From the NCBI GenBank assembly GCA_964586455.1, contig CAZPHV010000023.1, forward strand, positions 1 through 64,000: 64,000 nt of DNA, written 5' to 3'. Positions 42,690 through 51,655 of this stretch are shown here, one piece after another (position 1 is the first letter of the stretch; every line of letters begins with the position of its first letter). The notes beneath the pieces are model-generated. The model searched no databases and was not told the origin of the DNA. It saw only the letters and a program-made list of their open reading frames with translations. This DNA comes from Aquimonas sp964586455 (GTDB lineage: Bacteria > Pseudomonadota > Gammaproteobacteria > Xanthomonadales > Xanthomonadaceae). A program made the position numbers and the translations under genes.

Positions 42690-45600
42690 ATGCCCCTGCA
42701 CGCGCTGGATCGCTTCATCCTTCGGGCCTGCGTGGCCTACGTGCTGTTTGGAGCGGTCTGGATCGTGGGTTCGGATGCAGTCCTGGCAGGGCTGCTCGAT
42801 GTCGAAGCGATTGCCCGGCTGTCGATGGCCAAAGGACTGCTGTTCGTTGTGCTGTCAGGCTGCGGCTTCGCGCTGGGCATGCGCCACGTGCAGTCACTGC
42901 TGGATTCAGCGCCGGAAACGATGCACGGATTCAACTGGCGGCGCTGGCAGCGCTGGCCGGGCTATCTGCTCGCTTTGGCGCTTACCAGTGCGGTCGGGGT
43001 GCTTCGGGCTGCGCTGCTTGATTCGGTTGGGGCAGATAACGAACTCGTGCTGGCCTTTGTCCCGGCGATCTTCGTTTCTGCTTTGCTTGGCGGCTGGGGG
43101 CCGGGCCTGCTGAGCACTGCGCTGGCGGTCTTGATTACGGCGCAGTCCATGTACTGGCAGTCCTCGGGTCCACAGGAAGTCGGCATTGTCGATCACCTGA
43201 GGCTGTTGCTGCTGGCCATCAGCGGTGCCGCCGGCAGCCTCATCAGCGGGAGCCTGCACCGTGCCCGCGAATCCGCCGTGCAAGTAGCGCTGACCCATGC
43301 CTCGACCTTGGCTGCTATTGGCGATGGTGTGGTCGTGCTGGATGCCGAAGGCCGCGTTCGATCAATGAATCGAGCCGCGATCGAGATTACTGGCCGCGAA
43401 CTGGCTGACGCGCGCGGCCACAGTCTGGCGACTCTGCTTGGCGAAGAGCTCGCCGAGCAGCGCGAGCCCAACGGACACAATGACGCGCTCGTTGATGCCG
43501 AGCTGAGGCAGCTGTCGCGGCCCGGTGGCGCAACGATGGTTCTGCGCCTAAGCGAATTTCCTCTGGTCGAACGTGGGCAGCAGCTCGGTCGCGTCGTGGT
43601 GCTCCGAGACGAAACCCGGCGAGACGCTTTGGAGCGCGAAGCGCGGCGGGTGCGGGGCCTGCTGAGCTCTGTCATTGAAGGCTCGTCCGACGCGATTTTC
43701 GTGAAGGCCCCGGATGGCCGCTATCTGATGTGCAATGGCCCGGGCGCGCAGATGGTGGGCTTTACCGTCGAGGGTCTGCTCGGGCGCACCGACGTGGATG
43801 TGTTTCCTGCAGAGCAGGCACGCATGCTGCGGGAGATCGATGTGGCAATTCTCGCCTCAGGCGAGACCCGCACCGGCGAAGAGCAGCTCAGCCTGCCGGG
43901 CCGCCCCGATGCGATCTTTCTTGCGACCAAGGGGCCGATACGCGACGAGCGCGGTGACCTGGTCGGCGTGTTCGGCATCTCACGCGACATCACCGAGCGC
44001 AGCCTTCAGCAACGCATGCTGGCGCAGAGCCGCGCCCAGCTGCAGACCTTCATCGACCAGGCGCCGATCAGCGTGGCGATGTTCGACCGCGACATGTGCT
44101 ACCTGGTCGCGAGCCGGCGCTGGCGCGCGAGTTTCGCGACGCCGGATACGAGCCTGATCGGCGTCTCGCTCTACGCGCAGCAGCCGGATCTGCCCGCGCC
44201 CTGGCGTGAACTGCACGCGCGCGGGCTCGCCGGCGAGCACCTGCACAGCGATCTCGACCAGTGGGAGCGCAGCGACGGACAGCGGCAGTGGCTCCGCTGG
44301 GCGATCCAGCCCTGGCAGGACGAGCGCGGCGAAGTCGGCGGCATCATCATCGTCGCAGACGACGTGAGCACGCAGGTGCGCCTGCTGGAACAGCAGCGCA
44401 TCTCAGCGGTGGCGCTGGAAGCCGCCGACGCCATCGTCATCACCGATGCGCGTTCGATCGTTCAGCAGGTCAATCGCGCCTACTGCGAAATCACGGGCTA
44501 CACCGCCGAGGAAGCGATTGGCCGTAGGCAGGGTGATCTGGTGCGTTCCGGAAAGCAGGGCGCCGAGTTCTATCGGACGATGTGGTCCGAGCTGGCTGCC
44601 GTGGGAGTCTGGCGGGGCGAGCTGTGGAACCGTCGCAAGAGTGGCGAGCTCTATCCCGAGTTCCTGAGCATCACCGCAGTCAAGGATGAACACGGCGAGG
44701 TCAGCCACTACGTCGGCGTGATGCAGGACATCACCCAACGCAAGCTCGCCGAGGAAACCATCATCCGCCTCGCGTATTACGACGCGCTGACCAACTTGCC
44801 GAATCGTCGCCTGCTGCTGGATCGGCTGCAGCAGTCCTTGAAGTCGAGCGAGCGCGAAGGCCTGTGTGGCGCGTTGCTGTTCATCGACCTCGATAACTTC
44901 AAGCAGCTCAACGACACGCGGGGCCACGACGCGGGGGACCGTCTGCTGGTTCTGGTGGCGCAGCGGCTGCAGGAGTGCGTTCGCGAGAGCGACACCGTGT
45001 CCCGGCTGGGCGGAGACGAGTTCGTGGTGATGCTGGAGCATCTCGGGGCGGACCCCGAACGCTCCGCTGCCATGGTCGCGAAAGAGGCGCAGCGTATCGC
45101 TGACCGGCTGGCCATGCCTTACTCGATCCGTGGCGCCGACTATCGGTGCAGCGCAAGCATCGGCATCGCATTGTTCAGTGGCGAAAGCACCAGCACCGAG
45201 AGCCTGATGAAGCAGGCCGATCTTGCGTTGTACCAGGCCAAGGCGGACGGCAAGAATGTGGTGCGCTTCTTCGACCCTGCAATGCAGACCGTGGTGGAGT
45301 CGCGCTCGCGTCTTGAATCTGAGCTCAGGGATGCAGTGGCGCGCGGTCAGTTCACCCTGCACTACCAGCCGCAGTGGCATCGCGTGCAGGGCGTGGTGGG
45401 TGTCGAAGCCCTGATGCGCTGGCGCCGCGACGACGGGCAGCTGGTATCTCCTGCGGAGTTCATTCCGCTCGCCGAAGACACGGGCCTGATTGTGCCGATG
45501 GGTGCTGCCGCCTTCGTTCAGGCCTGTCAGCAACAGGTGGCCTGGCAGGACGATCTCGCCACGCGTGGGCTGAGTATCGCGGTGAACGTCAGCGCGCGTC

Positions 45601-46085
45601 AGTTCCGTTCCCCGGACTTCGTGTCCCAGATCAGGGCCGCGCTGGAGACCAGCGGCGCCGACCCGCAGCGGATCAAGCTTGAGCTGACCGAAAGCCTGCT
45701 GCTGGATCAGGTCGATACCGCCATCGCCCGCATGCACGAACTGCGGGCGCTGGGGCTGAGCTTTTCGCTGGACGACTTCGGCACCGGCTTCTCGTCGCTC
45801 TCGTATCTGAAGCGACTTCCTCTGGAACAACTCAAGATTGATCAGAGTTTCGTCGCCGATCTGCTGACCGATAGCAGCGCCGCCGCCATCGCGCGCGCCA
45901 TCATCCACCTCGCGCACAGCCTTGGCCTTGCGGTGGTTGCGGAGGGCGTGGAGACCGAGGAGGTCTGGTGCCGGCTGCGTGAGGAGGGCTGCGACGTCGC
46001 CCAAGGCTATCTGTTCAGTCGCCCGCTGCCTGCGGAGGACATTCCGCGGCGCGTGCGCGAACTCGCAGAGCGCCTGTCTGGATGA
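42690..46085 (+). CDS. Membrane PAS-GGDEF-EAL cyclic-di-GMP protein
   Basis: A 1131-residue sensor. The N-terminal 180 residues hold about six membrane helices. Three to four PAS-type domains follow (starts marked by THASTLAAIGDGVVVLD, GLLSSVIEGSSDAIFVK, QLQTFIDQAPISVAMFD and AVALEAADAIVITDA). A GGDEF domain has an intact RLGGDEF (772-778). The C-terminal EAL domain has VEALMRW, NVSARQF, ELTES and DDFGTGFSSLSYLKRLP. Both synthetase and phosphodiesterase motifs look intact, so the protein could make or degrade cyclic-di-GMP. ATG 42690 is chosen because the upstream frame is repeat-derived. Regulated presumably by a ligand bound to the PAS or membrane module. Confidence 0.9.
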   Translation: MPLHALDRFILRACVAYVLFGAVWIVGSDAVLAGLLDVEAIARLSMAKGLLFVVLSGCGFALGMRHVQSLLDSAPETMHGFNWRRWQRWPGYLLALALTSAVGVLRAALLDSVGADNELVLAFVPAIFVSALLGGWGPGLLSTALAVLITAQSMYWQSSGPQEVGIVDHLRLLLLAISGAAGSLISGSLHRARESAVQVALTHASTLAAIGDGVVVLDAEGRVRSMNRAAIEITGRELADARGHSLATLLGEELAEQREPNGHNDALVDAELRQLSRPGGATMVLRLSEFPLVERGQQLGRVVVLRDETRRDALEREARRVRGLLSSVIEGSSDAIFVKAPDGRYLMCNGPGAQMVGFTVEGLLGRTDVDVFPAEQARMLREIDVAILASGETRTGEEQLSLPGRPDAIFLATKGPIRDERGDLVGVFGISRDITERSLQQRMLAQSRAQLQTFIDQAPISVAMFDRDMCYLVASRRWRASFATPDTSLIGVSLYAQQPDLPAPWRELHARGLAGEHLHSDLDQWERSDGQRQWLRWAIQPWQDERGEVGGIIIVADDVSTQVRLLEQQRISAVALEAADAIVITDARSIVQQVNRAYCEITGYTAEEAIGRRQGDLVRSGKQGAEFYRTMWSELAAVGVWRGELWNRRKSGELYPEFLSITAVKDEHGEVSHYVGVMQDITQRKLAEETIIRLAYYDALTNLPNRRLLLDRLQQSLKSSEREGLCGALLFIDLDNFKQLNDTRGHDAGDRLLVLVAQRLQECVRESDTVSRLGGDEFVVMLEHLGADPERSAAMVAKEAQRIADRLAMPYSIRGADYRCSASIGIALFSGESTSTESLMKQADLALYQAKADGKNVVRFFDPAMQTVVESRSRLESELRDAVARGQFTLHYQPQWHRVQGVVGVEALMRWRRDDGQLVSPAEFIPLAEDTGLIVPMGAAAFVQACQQQVAWQDDLATRGLSIAVNVSARQFRSPDFVSQIRAALETSGADPQRIKLELTESLLLDQVDTAIARMHELRALGLSFSLDDFGTGFSSLSYLKRLPLEQLKIDQSFVADLLTDSSAAAIARAIIHLAHSLGLAVVAEGVETEEVWCRLREEGCDVAQGYLFSRPLPAEDIPRRVRELAERLSG

Positions 46086-46324
46086 GCGAATGCGTCGAAG
46101 CCCTCGCCTCGTTTCGATCGACGCTGGAATAATGGGGGCATCTGCACAGCAGAGTGGAATGAGCGCTTTGGCGGCCGTCTCGCGTCACGCGCATTCGCGG
46201 GCTCGACAACTGCGACGCGCCCACACGCTATGCGCCTGGCACTGATGGCGGCATGCTGCACGAACTGACTTCGACGTGGACACGTCCGCGGCCATCACGT
46301 TCCGCAACATCCACCGGAACCTCC

Positions 46325-47152
46325 ATGCACCACGCGACCTTCGTCCTCTCCACTGGCCGCTGCGGTACACAATGGCTTGCCGCGACCCTGGCCGAGGCCT
46401 ATCCGGACCGGATCACGGTCGCGCATGAGCCGCTGCATGCCCGCTACCACTCGCGCGAAGCGCTGCGTGGTGCCGGCGACGCGAGGCCACAGGCGCAACC
46501 GCCCGAGGTCGTGCTGCGCCACGCCGATGCCATCGAGGCCGGGCTTCTGACCCGGCCCTATATCGAGTGCGGACACCCCTGCTGGAGCACGATCCCGTGG
46601 TTGGCCGAGCGGTTCCATGGTCGCGTCCGGATCGTCCATCTGCTGCGCCACCCCGTGCCGACCAGCTATTCCTGGCTGACCCACCAGGCCTACCAGCCGC
46701 CGTTGCTGCCGCACCTCGCCGAAAAGGTTCTGCTGTCGCCCTTCGACGAGGGCGTGCGCTTCGGCGAGTACCGCGAACTTTGGCCCAAGCTCACGCCCCT
46801 CGAGAAATGCCTGTACTACTGGGCCGAGGTCAATGCGTTCGCGCTGGATCTGCAGTCACGGCTCGACCTGCCGTGGCTGCGTCTGCGCTTCGAGAACCTG
46901 TTCCAGGCGCAGGGCTTGGGACAGCTACTCGGCTTCCTCGACCTGCCGCCGAGTGATCGGATGCTTGGCCGACGTAAGGATCGGGTCGACGCCTATCAGT
47001 GGCAGGTCGCGGCACCTGCGGCAGGCCAGACACTGCACGAACACCCGCGCGTGATCGAACTCGCCGCGCAGTTCGGCTATGCACTGGACGCAGTCAACGA
47101 GGCTGCGCTGGCGCGCCGGTATTTGATTCCCGGCGACCCGCAGCTGGGCTGA
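46325..47152 (+). CDS. Sulfotransferase-family protein
   Basis: A 275-residue protein with the PAPS-binding loop at the N-terminus (STGRCGTQWL, residues 9-18) and the 3'-phosphate-binding segment LLRHPVPTSYSWL near 100. Sulfotransferases move sulfate from PAPS to a hydroxyl or amine; the acceptor here is unknown. The C-terminal half, with LRLRFENLF and LGFLDLPPSD, fits the family. ATG 46325 starts just before the core, as expected for a cytoplasmic enzyme. It converges on the dioxygenase-like gene. Confidence 0.85.
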   Translation: MHHATFVLSTGRCGTQWLAATLAEAYPDRITVAHEPLHARYHSREALRGAGDARPQAQPPEVVLRHADAIEAGLLTRPYIECGHPCWSTIPWLAERFHGRVRIVHLLRHPVPTSYSWLTHQAYQPPLLPHLAEKVLLSPFDEGVRFGEYRELWPKLTPLEKCLYYWAEVNAFALDLQSRLDLPWLRLRFENLFQAQGLGQLLGFLDLPPSDRMLGRRKDRVDAYQWQVAAPAAGQTLHEHPRVIELAAQFGYALDAVNEAALARRYLIPGDPQLG

Positions 47153-47204
47153 TCCGCGCGAGCCACGGTGCGCCCGGAAGCTCGCACGCCTGACTCCGAG
47201 CGTG

Positions 47205-47867
47205 TTACTGGCCAGGTTCGAAGCGCTGGCTTGTGTCCATGCGCACTCCGCGCAGCTGCGCGGTCTTCAGGTGGCTGGCGCGGCGATGCTCGGCGAAATA
47301 GCCGATCAGGATCGAGCGCCGCCGTGCGCCGCTGTGGTTAAGGCTGCCGGCATGCAGAAGGTCGGCGTCGAACACCAGGATGTCACCTGCAGAGCCGCTC
47401 AGCTGCAGCGCGCGCGCCTCTTCGCTCGGGTCCGCGTGGGCCGGGTTTGGCCCGGGCCGATGGGTGCCCGGCACCAATCGCGTCGCGCCGTTGTCGGGCC
47501 CGAAGTCGTCGAAGAAGGCCAGTGCGCTCACGGTGTCGCCGGGCTGCTGGTCCGACAGGTCGCGGTGCAGGCCCTGGTGGCCGCCCTCGGGCAGCGGTTC
47601 GCGACCCTCGACCTGGGCGATGAAGAAAGCGCTGCCAATCAGCGCGCCCACGGTATCCAGCAGCAGCGGCAGCCGACACACCGCCTGCACGTGCGGGTCG
47701 AGGTCGAGCATGGAATGGCGCCAATCCGGGCCGCGCGGCACGGGCCACGCATGCGACGGCTTCACGCCGGTTTCGAACGCCTCGCGTAGCGGCTCGATCC
47801 AGTCGAGAGGAATCGCGCCACGCAGAAGCGCGTAGCCTTCCCGATGGAGCTGTGCGTGATCGATCAT
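47205..47867 (-). CDS. Phytanoyl-CoA dioxygenase-family protein
   Basis: A 220-residue Fe(II)/2-oxoglutarate-dependent oxygenase of the PhyH family. It has the iron-binding HxD in HQGLHRDLSD near 105, the distal His in FDADLLHAGS near 175 and the 2-oxoglutarate-binding Arg in GARRRSILIGYF. PhyH-family enzymes hydroxylate diverse small molecules. The substrate is unknown. The start at 47867 gives a typical N-terminal LHREGYALLRG. No pathway partners sit beside it. Confidence 0.85.
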   Translation of the reverse strand: MIDHAQLHREGYALLRGAIPLDWIEPLREAFETGVKPSHAWPVPRGPDWRHSMLDLDPHVQAVCRLPLLLDTVGALIGSAFFIAQVEGREPLPEGGHQGLHRDLSDQQPGDTVSALAFFDDFGPDNGATRLVPGTHRPGPNPAHADPSEEARALQLSGSAGDILVFDADLLHAGSLNHSGARRRSILIGYFAEHRRASHLKTAQLRGVRMDTSQRFEPGQ

Positions 47868-47942
47868 GCGGATTCGACAGAGCGTAGTTGGGGTGGCAGC
47901 GACGCGCAGGAAGGACGGCAGCGCGTGTCTGTCTTGATTCGA

Positions 47943-48098
47943 TCAAACGGTTCTTCGTAGTCGCAGGGTGGAAAAGCGCAGCGCATCTGGAAGCTCTGCA
48001 AGCCTGGCGCGAACTCGCAGTCCGCGCTGCAGGCTGACGGTTTCGGGGTCGTAGGCAACATCGAACGCCTTCGCTGCCGCTGGGCCTCGCAATGGCAT
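47943..48098 (-). CDS. Possible 51-residue protein
   Basis: The minus-strand frame from ATG 48098 encodes a basic, coherent sequence (FDVAYDPETVSLQRGLRVRA, then LPDALRFSTLRLRRTV). It lies between two minus-strand genes with short gaps on both sides. The ribosome site is weak and the family unknown. Composition is more protein-like than in the competing frame, but chance is possible. Confidence 0.35.
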   Translation of the reverse strand: MPLRGPAAAKAFDVAYDPETVSLQRGLRVRARLAELPDALRFSTLRLRRTV

Positions 48099-48135
48099 TC
48101 CACTTCGCGGGCTCGCGTGCTTATAGACGTTTGCT

Positions 48136-48570
48136 TCAGTCCTGCGGCGGCACCAGCCCTGCGAGACCGCTGGACTGGTACTCCGCCACGCATTCGCCTG
48201 CGCCCATGCACATCAGCCGGGTGGCCCTCAAGGTGATCGCGCTGCAGGGCGCACCGGAAAGGGCGTAGTCCGGAAACTGACCGCTGCTGCCGGCCTCGGC
48301 ACCGAAGGCCGCCGTGATTGTCGGGCTGCTGAGCTCGGCGCCGGGGGCGCTGGCTTCCAGCGTCAGCATCAGGGTGACGCGACGTTCCTGCTGATTGTTC
48401 GCCGAGATACGCAACATGCAGCTCTGCGACTCACGCGGCTCGCCGACCACCGAAATCTGCAGGTTGGCGCGGCTGCTCGACACGCTCGCCTGCGGCGCGC
48501 TGTCGGTGCCCGCACCGCCGCAGGCTGAAAGCAACACGCTCAGTGCGACGGAAACGGCCAGTCGGTACAT
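48136..48570 (-). CDS. Lipoprotein, 144 residues
   Basis: Signal with lipobox LSAC (LAVSVALSVLLSAC) followed by a Gly/Ala/Ser linker. The mature part looks like a beta-sandwich (QERRVTLMLTLEASAPGAEL..SPTITAAFG) with three or four cysteines. Family not recognised. ATG 48570 is taken because GGAG lies 8 bases upstream. Confidence 0.75.
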   Translation of the reverse strand: MYRLAVSVALSVLLSACGGAGTDSAPQASVSSSRANLQISVVGEPRESQSCMLRISANNQQERRVTLMLTLEASAPGAELSSPTITAAFGAEAGSSGQFPDYALSGAPCSAITLRATRLMCMGAGECVAEYQSSGLAGLVPPQD

Positions 48571-48922
48571 GGCAATCACTCCGATGTCGGTTGGAAGGGA
48601 GTAGTGGACGATGGATTCTCAGAGTCAAGTGAGCGCACAAGGATTGGCAGCGCGCGAGGCTCGCCAGCGGCTGCATTGCTTGAGCGCGTGCACACTTGAA
48701 GAGCCTAAACGGTAGCGGCCCGTCGGGCCAAGCGACTCGCGGCGCAAAGCAGGTGCATTCGGCGGCGTGGGTTCTGCAGGACCAATCGCGTCTGCGCCTG
48801 GTCACGGGCTTGGTTCCTGCTCACGACTCCAGCTCACGTATTGAGTGGCAAGTATTTGAGCGAAGCCGTTTCGCAATCTGCACAGGATCGGTACTGGCGC
48901 ACTTGCGATGAGCCACGCCTAC
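48571..48922. other. Spacer with no recognised feature
   Basis: Lies between two minus-strand genes. No open frame looks coding on either strand and no promoter is obvious. Confidence 0.45.
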
Positions 48923-48948
48923 GCAGCGGCGCCGGTGAGCGCCGCTGC
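48923..48948 (-). terminator. Hairpin after the LysM gene
   Basis: A perfect 10-bp stem (GCAGCGGCGC with GCGCCGCTGC) around a 6-base loop, 14 bases past the stop of the LysM gene. It lacks a U-run on the minus strand, so it may be a weak terminator or an RNA-protecting hairpin. Confidence 0.5.
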
Positions 48949-48961
48949 ATCCCAGGCGGGA

Positions 48962-49480
48962 TCAGCTTTTTGGCGGAATCCGCAGCACCTGACCGGGATA
49001 GATCTTGTCCGGATGGCTGAGCATCGGCCGGTTGGCTTCGAAGATGCGCGGGTACTCATTGGCCGAGCCGTACTCGCGCTTGGCGATCGCCGACAGGGTG
49101 TCGCCTGAAACGACGGTGTAGAAGCGCGCGCTGGGCTGATCGGCGGCGCCGAGTTCGATTTTCTGATCCTCCGCGCTGGCTTGCGGTGCGGCGCTGGGCG
49201 CCACGCCGTCAGCTGCCGCTTCCTCGACGACCCGCAGGCGGTCTTCCACGACCTCGACGCCCTTGATGTTGCCGGCAGCGATGATCGCCTTCTCCTTGTC
49301 TTCGAGCGTCTGCGCGCGACCGATCAGGGCCACCTTCTTCTCGTCCTGGAACGCGATCACGCTGAGCGCGCTGAGCTTCAATCCCAGGCTTAGGATGTGC
49401 TCGCGCACTGCGTTTTCGTCGATAAGACCGCTGCCGAAAAGTTTCTGGCCGGCCTCGGTGATGAATCTGAAAAGTCCCAT
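48962..49480 (-). CDS. BON-LysM domain protein, Kbp/YgaU-like
   Basis: A 172-residue protein with an N-terminal BON-type domain (about 25-90; GNIKGVEVVEDRL is the typical end), an Ala-rich linker and a C-terminal LysM domain (YTVVSGDTLSAIAKREYG..PGQVLRIP). The layout matches E. coli Kbp (YgaU), a cytoplasmic K+-binding protein, and no signal peptide is seen, in keeping with that. ATG 49480 begins MGLFRFITEAGQKLF, the usual start for this family. Confidence 0.88.
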   Translation of the reverse strand: MGLFRFITEAGQKLFGSGLIDENAVREHILSLGLKLSALSVIAFQDEKKVALIGRAQTLEDKEKAIIAAGNIKGVEVVEDRLRVVEEAAADGVAPSAAPQASAEDQKIELGAADQPSARFYTVVSGDTLSAIAKREYGSANEYPRIFEANRPMLSHPDKIYPGQVLRIPPKS

Positions 49481-49786
49481 GGGTCGTGTCCTTGCGGTGA
49501 GGGGCCCTGAGTGTTTCACCCGCGGCTGACTCAGTTGGCAAGAACCCGTTAAGACGTGCACGCCCACTTGGCCGCCCGAACTGTTCCTTGGTAGCGTGCA
49601 GCAGTTCGTGAATGCGCGCCTTTCGTGCAACCGAACGCCGAGTCAAGCCAGCACCGCGCAGCCTGCGTCCGAAACCACGGTCGCCAGCGAAAGGCATCAA
49701 GGCAGGATCGACGGTTGGACGCCACGCGACGTCAGGCGATCCGCGCGATGCGCTGCGTAGGGGCGCGCTGAATGCCGCGAGCCTGC
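49481..49786. other. Spacer upstream of the LysM gene
   Basis: No gene is recognised. The LysM gene promoter presumably lies near 49500-49560. Nothing else stands out. Confidence 0.4.
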
Positions 49787-50083
49787 TCAGCGAGCCCCCA
49801 GTCGTTCCCAAAAGCTGTTCGGAAGCGCATCGAATTCAGCTTTGCCCAACTTCTCGCGGTGGCGCCCGGGTGGCGGTTCGCTGCGATGCGGGCGACGGCA
49901 GCACACGCGAACCACGTAGCCGTCACCCGCGGTATCCTGCACCTCAGTGGTCAGTGCCTCGCCCTGCTTCAGGGCTTGATTGATGGCAGCACCCAGCGCA
50001 CGCAGCGCCTGAGGCGTGCCGACAAGGGTCGACATGTCGCGGGGGAAGTCCTGCGGGTAGACGTGCAGGATCGATTCGGGCAT
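49787..50083 (-). CDS. Small hypothetical protein, 98 residues
   Basis: A soluble protein beginning MPESILHVYPQDFPRD, with the segment TPQALRALGAAINQAL and two cysteines in VRVCCRRPHR. The C-terminus FDALPNSFWERLG is well structured in appearance. No family recognised; codon use and composition match neighbouring genes. Confidence 0.6.
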   Translation of the reverse strand: MPESILHVYPQDFPRDMSTLVGTPQALRALGAAINQALKQGEALTTEVQDTAGDGYVVRVCCRRPHRSEPPPGRHREKLGKAEFDALPNSFWERLGAR

Positions 50084-50272
50084 CAGCGCTCTCCGGCGGC
50101 GACGCGGCCATGGCCGCCACGTGTATTCGCACCAGCATGCAAAGCGTGCGCCGTCGGAACGTCGATGCCGTTGGTGTGGCGTGGCGGTACGCGGCGAAAT
50201 CCCCCGGCGGTGTGAAGTGAAACCCGAGATCGAACGCGCGAAGCGAGTCGATGGCGCGAAATGCAGCTCTGC

Positions 50273-50725
50273 TCAGGTGCGGGGGTCAGGCGCGAAGAAC
50301 GGATGCTTGCGCAGGGCTGTCAGATAGACCGCTGCGCAGAGCATGAACGGAGCCTCGATCGCTCCGGCTTGGTCGAATGCAGACCAGTCCGACATCCCGC
50401 CTTCCGGCCATGTCAGCACAAACAGAAGGCTCACAAAGGCTGCAAACAGCGCACCGATCTTCCGACTGCTGTCGTCGCCCCACCACAGCGAACGCAGCAC
50501 CCATCCGATCAGAACGCTGAAACCGAGGTGTGCGATCCACCACAGCTCGTCCCCCAACAGCAGCACCAGCGCGCAGGTCAGCGAGAAGAACCCGTAGCCG
50601 CCGACAAGCCAGACCAGCCCCTTCGGACGCAGGGCAGCGCGTCGCCGTTCCTCTTCGCTCGACCGCGGCGGTCGGAGCTTCTCGATCGGCGGCGGCGTGG
50701 ACGAGGGTGCATAGGGGTTGCTCAT
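50273..50725 (-). CDS. Membrane protein with four helices, 150 residues
   Basis: A Pro/Ser/Arg-rich N-terminus (about 30 residues) precedes four hydrophobic helices (LVWLVGGYGFFSLTCALVLLL, WWIAHLGFSVLIGWVLRSLWW, IGALFAAFVSLLFVLTW, AIEAPFMLCAAVYLTAL). No family recognised. The ATG at 50725 follows a plausible spacer from the FmdB gene. Confidence 0.7.
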   Translation of the reverse strand: MSNPYAPSSTPPPIEKLRPPRSSEEERRRAALRPKGLVWLVGGYGFFSLTCALVLLLGDELWWIAHLGFSVLIGWVLRSLWWGDDSSRKIGALFAAFVSLLFVLTWPEGGMSDWSAFDQAGAIEAPFMLCAAVYLTALRKHPFFAPDPRT

Positions 50726-50879
50726 CGACGCGGGCCTCGAGGGGCAGACACCCCTTGCTTGGCGAGCTCAGGCGCCGCGGGTCCGTTGCCTGTGCTCGGA
50801 AGCCCCGGCGCGCGATGGGCTTCAGGCGCCAGCGCAGCCCTCGCCGCGCGGGGGCGATCCAAGCGGAGCATAGACGCGC

Positions 50880-51203
50880 TCAGCCTGTGGTGCCGGTGCC
50901 GGTGCTGGTCGGCTTCGACTCGGAGCTGGCGGGTTTGGCCTCGGTCGCGGCGGGCTTGCTCTCGCCGCTGGCGGGTGCCGAGGCGCTGCCATCGCCGGCC
51001 AGGTTGCGCTTCTTGTCGCCGTCCTTTTTGAAGTCGGTCTCATACCAGCCGCCGCCGGCAAGGCGAAAGCTGGGCGCGCTGATCTGCCGACGCACCTGCT
51101 CGGCGCCGCAGGCAGGGCAAGTGGTGGGGTCGGCGTCAGACAGCTTCTGCAGGCGTTCGAAGCTGTGGCCGCAGTCGCCGCATTCAAATCCGTAGAGAGG
51201 CAT
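50880..51203 (-). CDS. FmdB-type zinc-ribbon protein
   Basis: A 107-residue protein starting MPLYGFECGDCGHSFERLQ, with a second pair CPACG: the four-cysteine zinc ribbon of the FmdB family, putative regulatory proteins. The C-terminal half is Ser/Pro/Ala/Lys-rich and disordered. The C-terminal ASAPSFRLAGGGWYETDFK motif is also typical of the family. Transcribed divergently from the diguanylate cyclase gene. Confidence 0.88.
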   Translation of the reverse strand: MPLYGFECGDCGHSFERLQKLSDADPTTCPACGAEQVRRQISAPSFRLAGGGWYETDFKKDGDKKRNLAGDGSASAPASGESKPAATEAKPASSESKPTSTGTGTTG

Positions 51204-51655
51204 GGAGTGCTCCGGAGGCGATCAAGAAGATGGCCGCCAGTTTGGGGCATCCGTGGCGAAATCAAGCCTCGGGGCGGACATGGGGATCCAGGCGGGATGA
51301 ACTTCACCCGCCACGCAGGCTTCCGATCCGGTCCGGGGACCCCCGTATGCCTGTGCCTGCGCCCCGAAAAACATTCGGTGTGAAGGTGGCAGTCCTGCCG
51401 GCAGCAGGCGATGGCGTTCGAAGCGACGCGCGACTCCGGAAGCGTGGTCGGTCGTGTTGCGCAAGTGCGTCGCGAAGTCGCGAGCAAACCTGCAGGGCCC
51501 GTTGAGGGGGCTCGGGACTGTGCCGGTCGCGGCGCAAGGCTTGCAGGGGGCGTTCGCAGATCACCGTTGACGTTGGATCGTGCCACCATGCCGCTGCCGT
51601 CCGTTGGCATGCCATCGCTTTATTGCCACGCTCAGAAGCCTCAGGGGGGGACTTG
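51204..51655. other. Divergent intergenic region
   Basis: Separates fmdB-type and diguanylate cyclase genes and should contain both promoters. No open frame looks coding and no clear riboswitch or operator was recognised. Confidence 0.4.
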
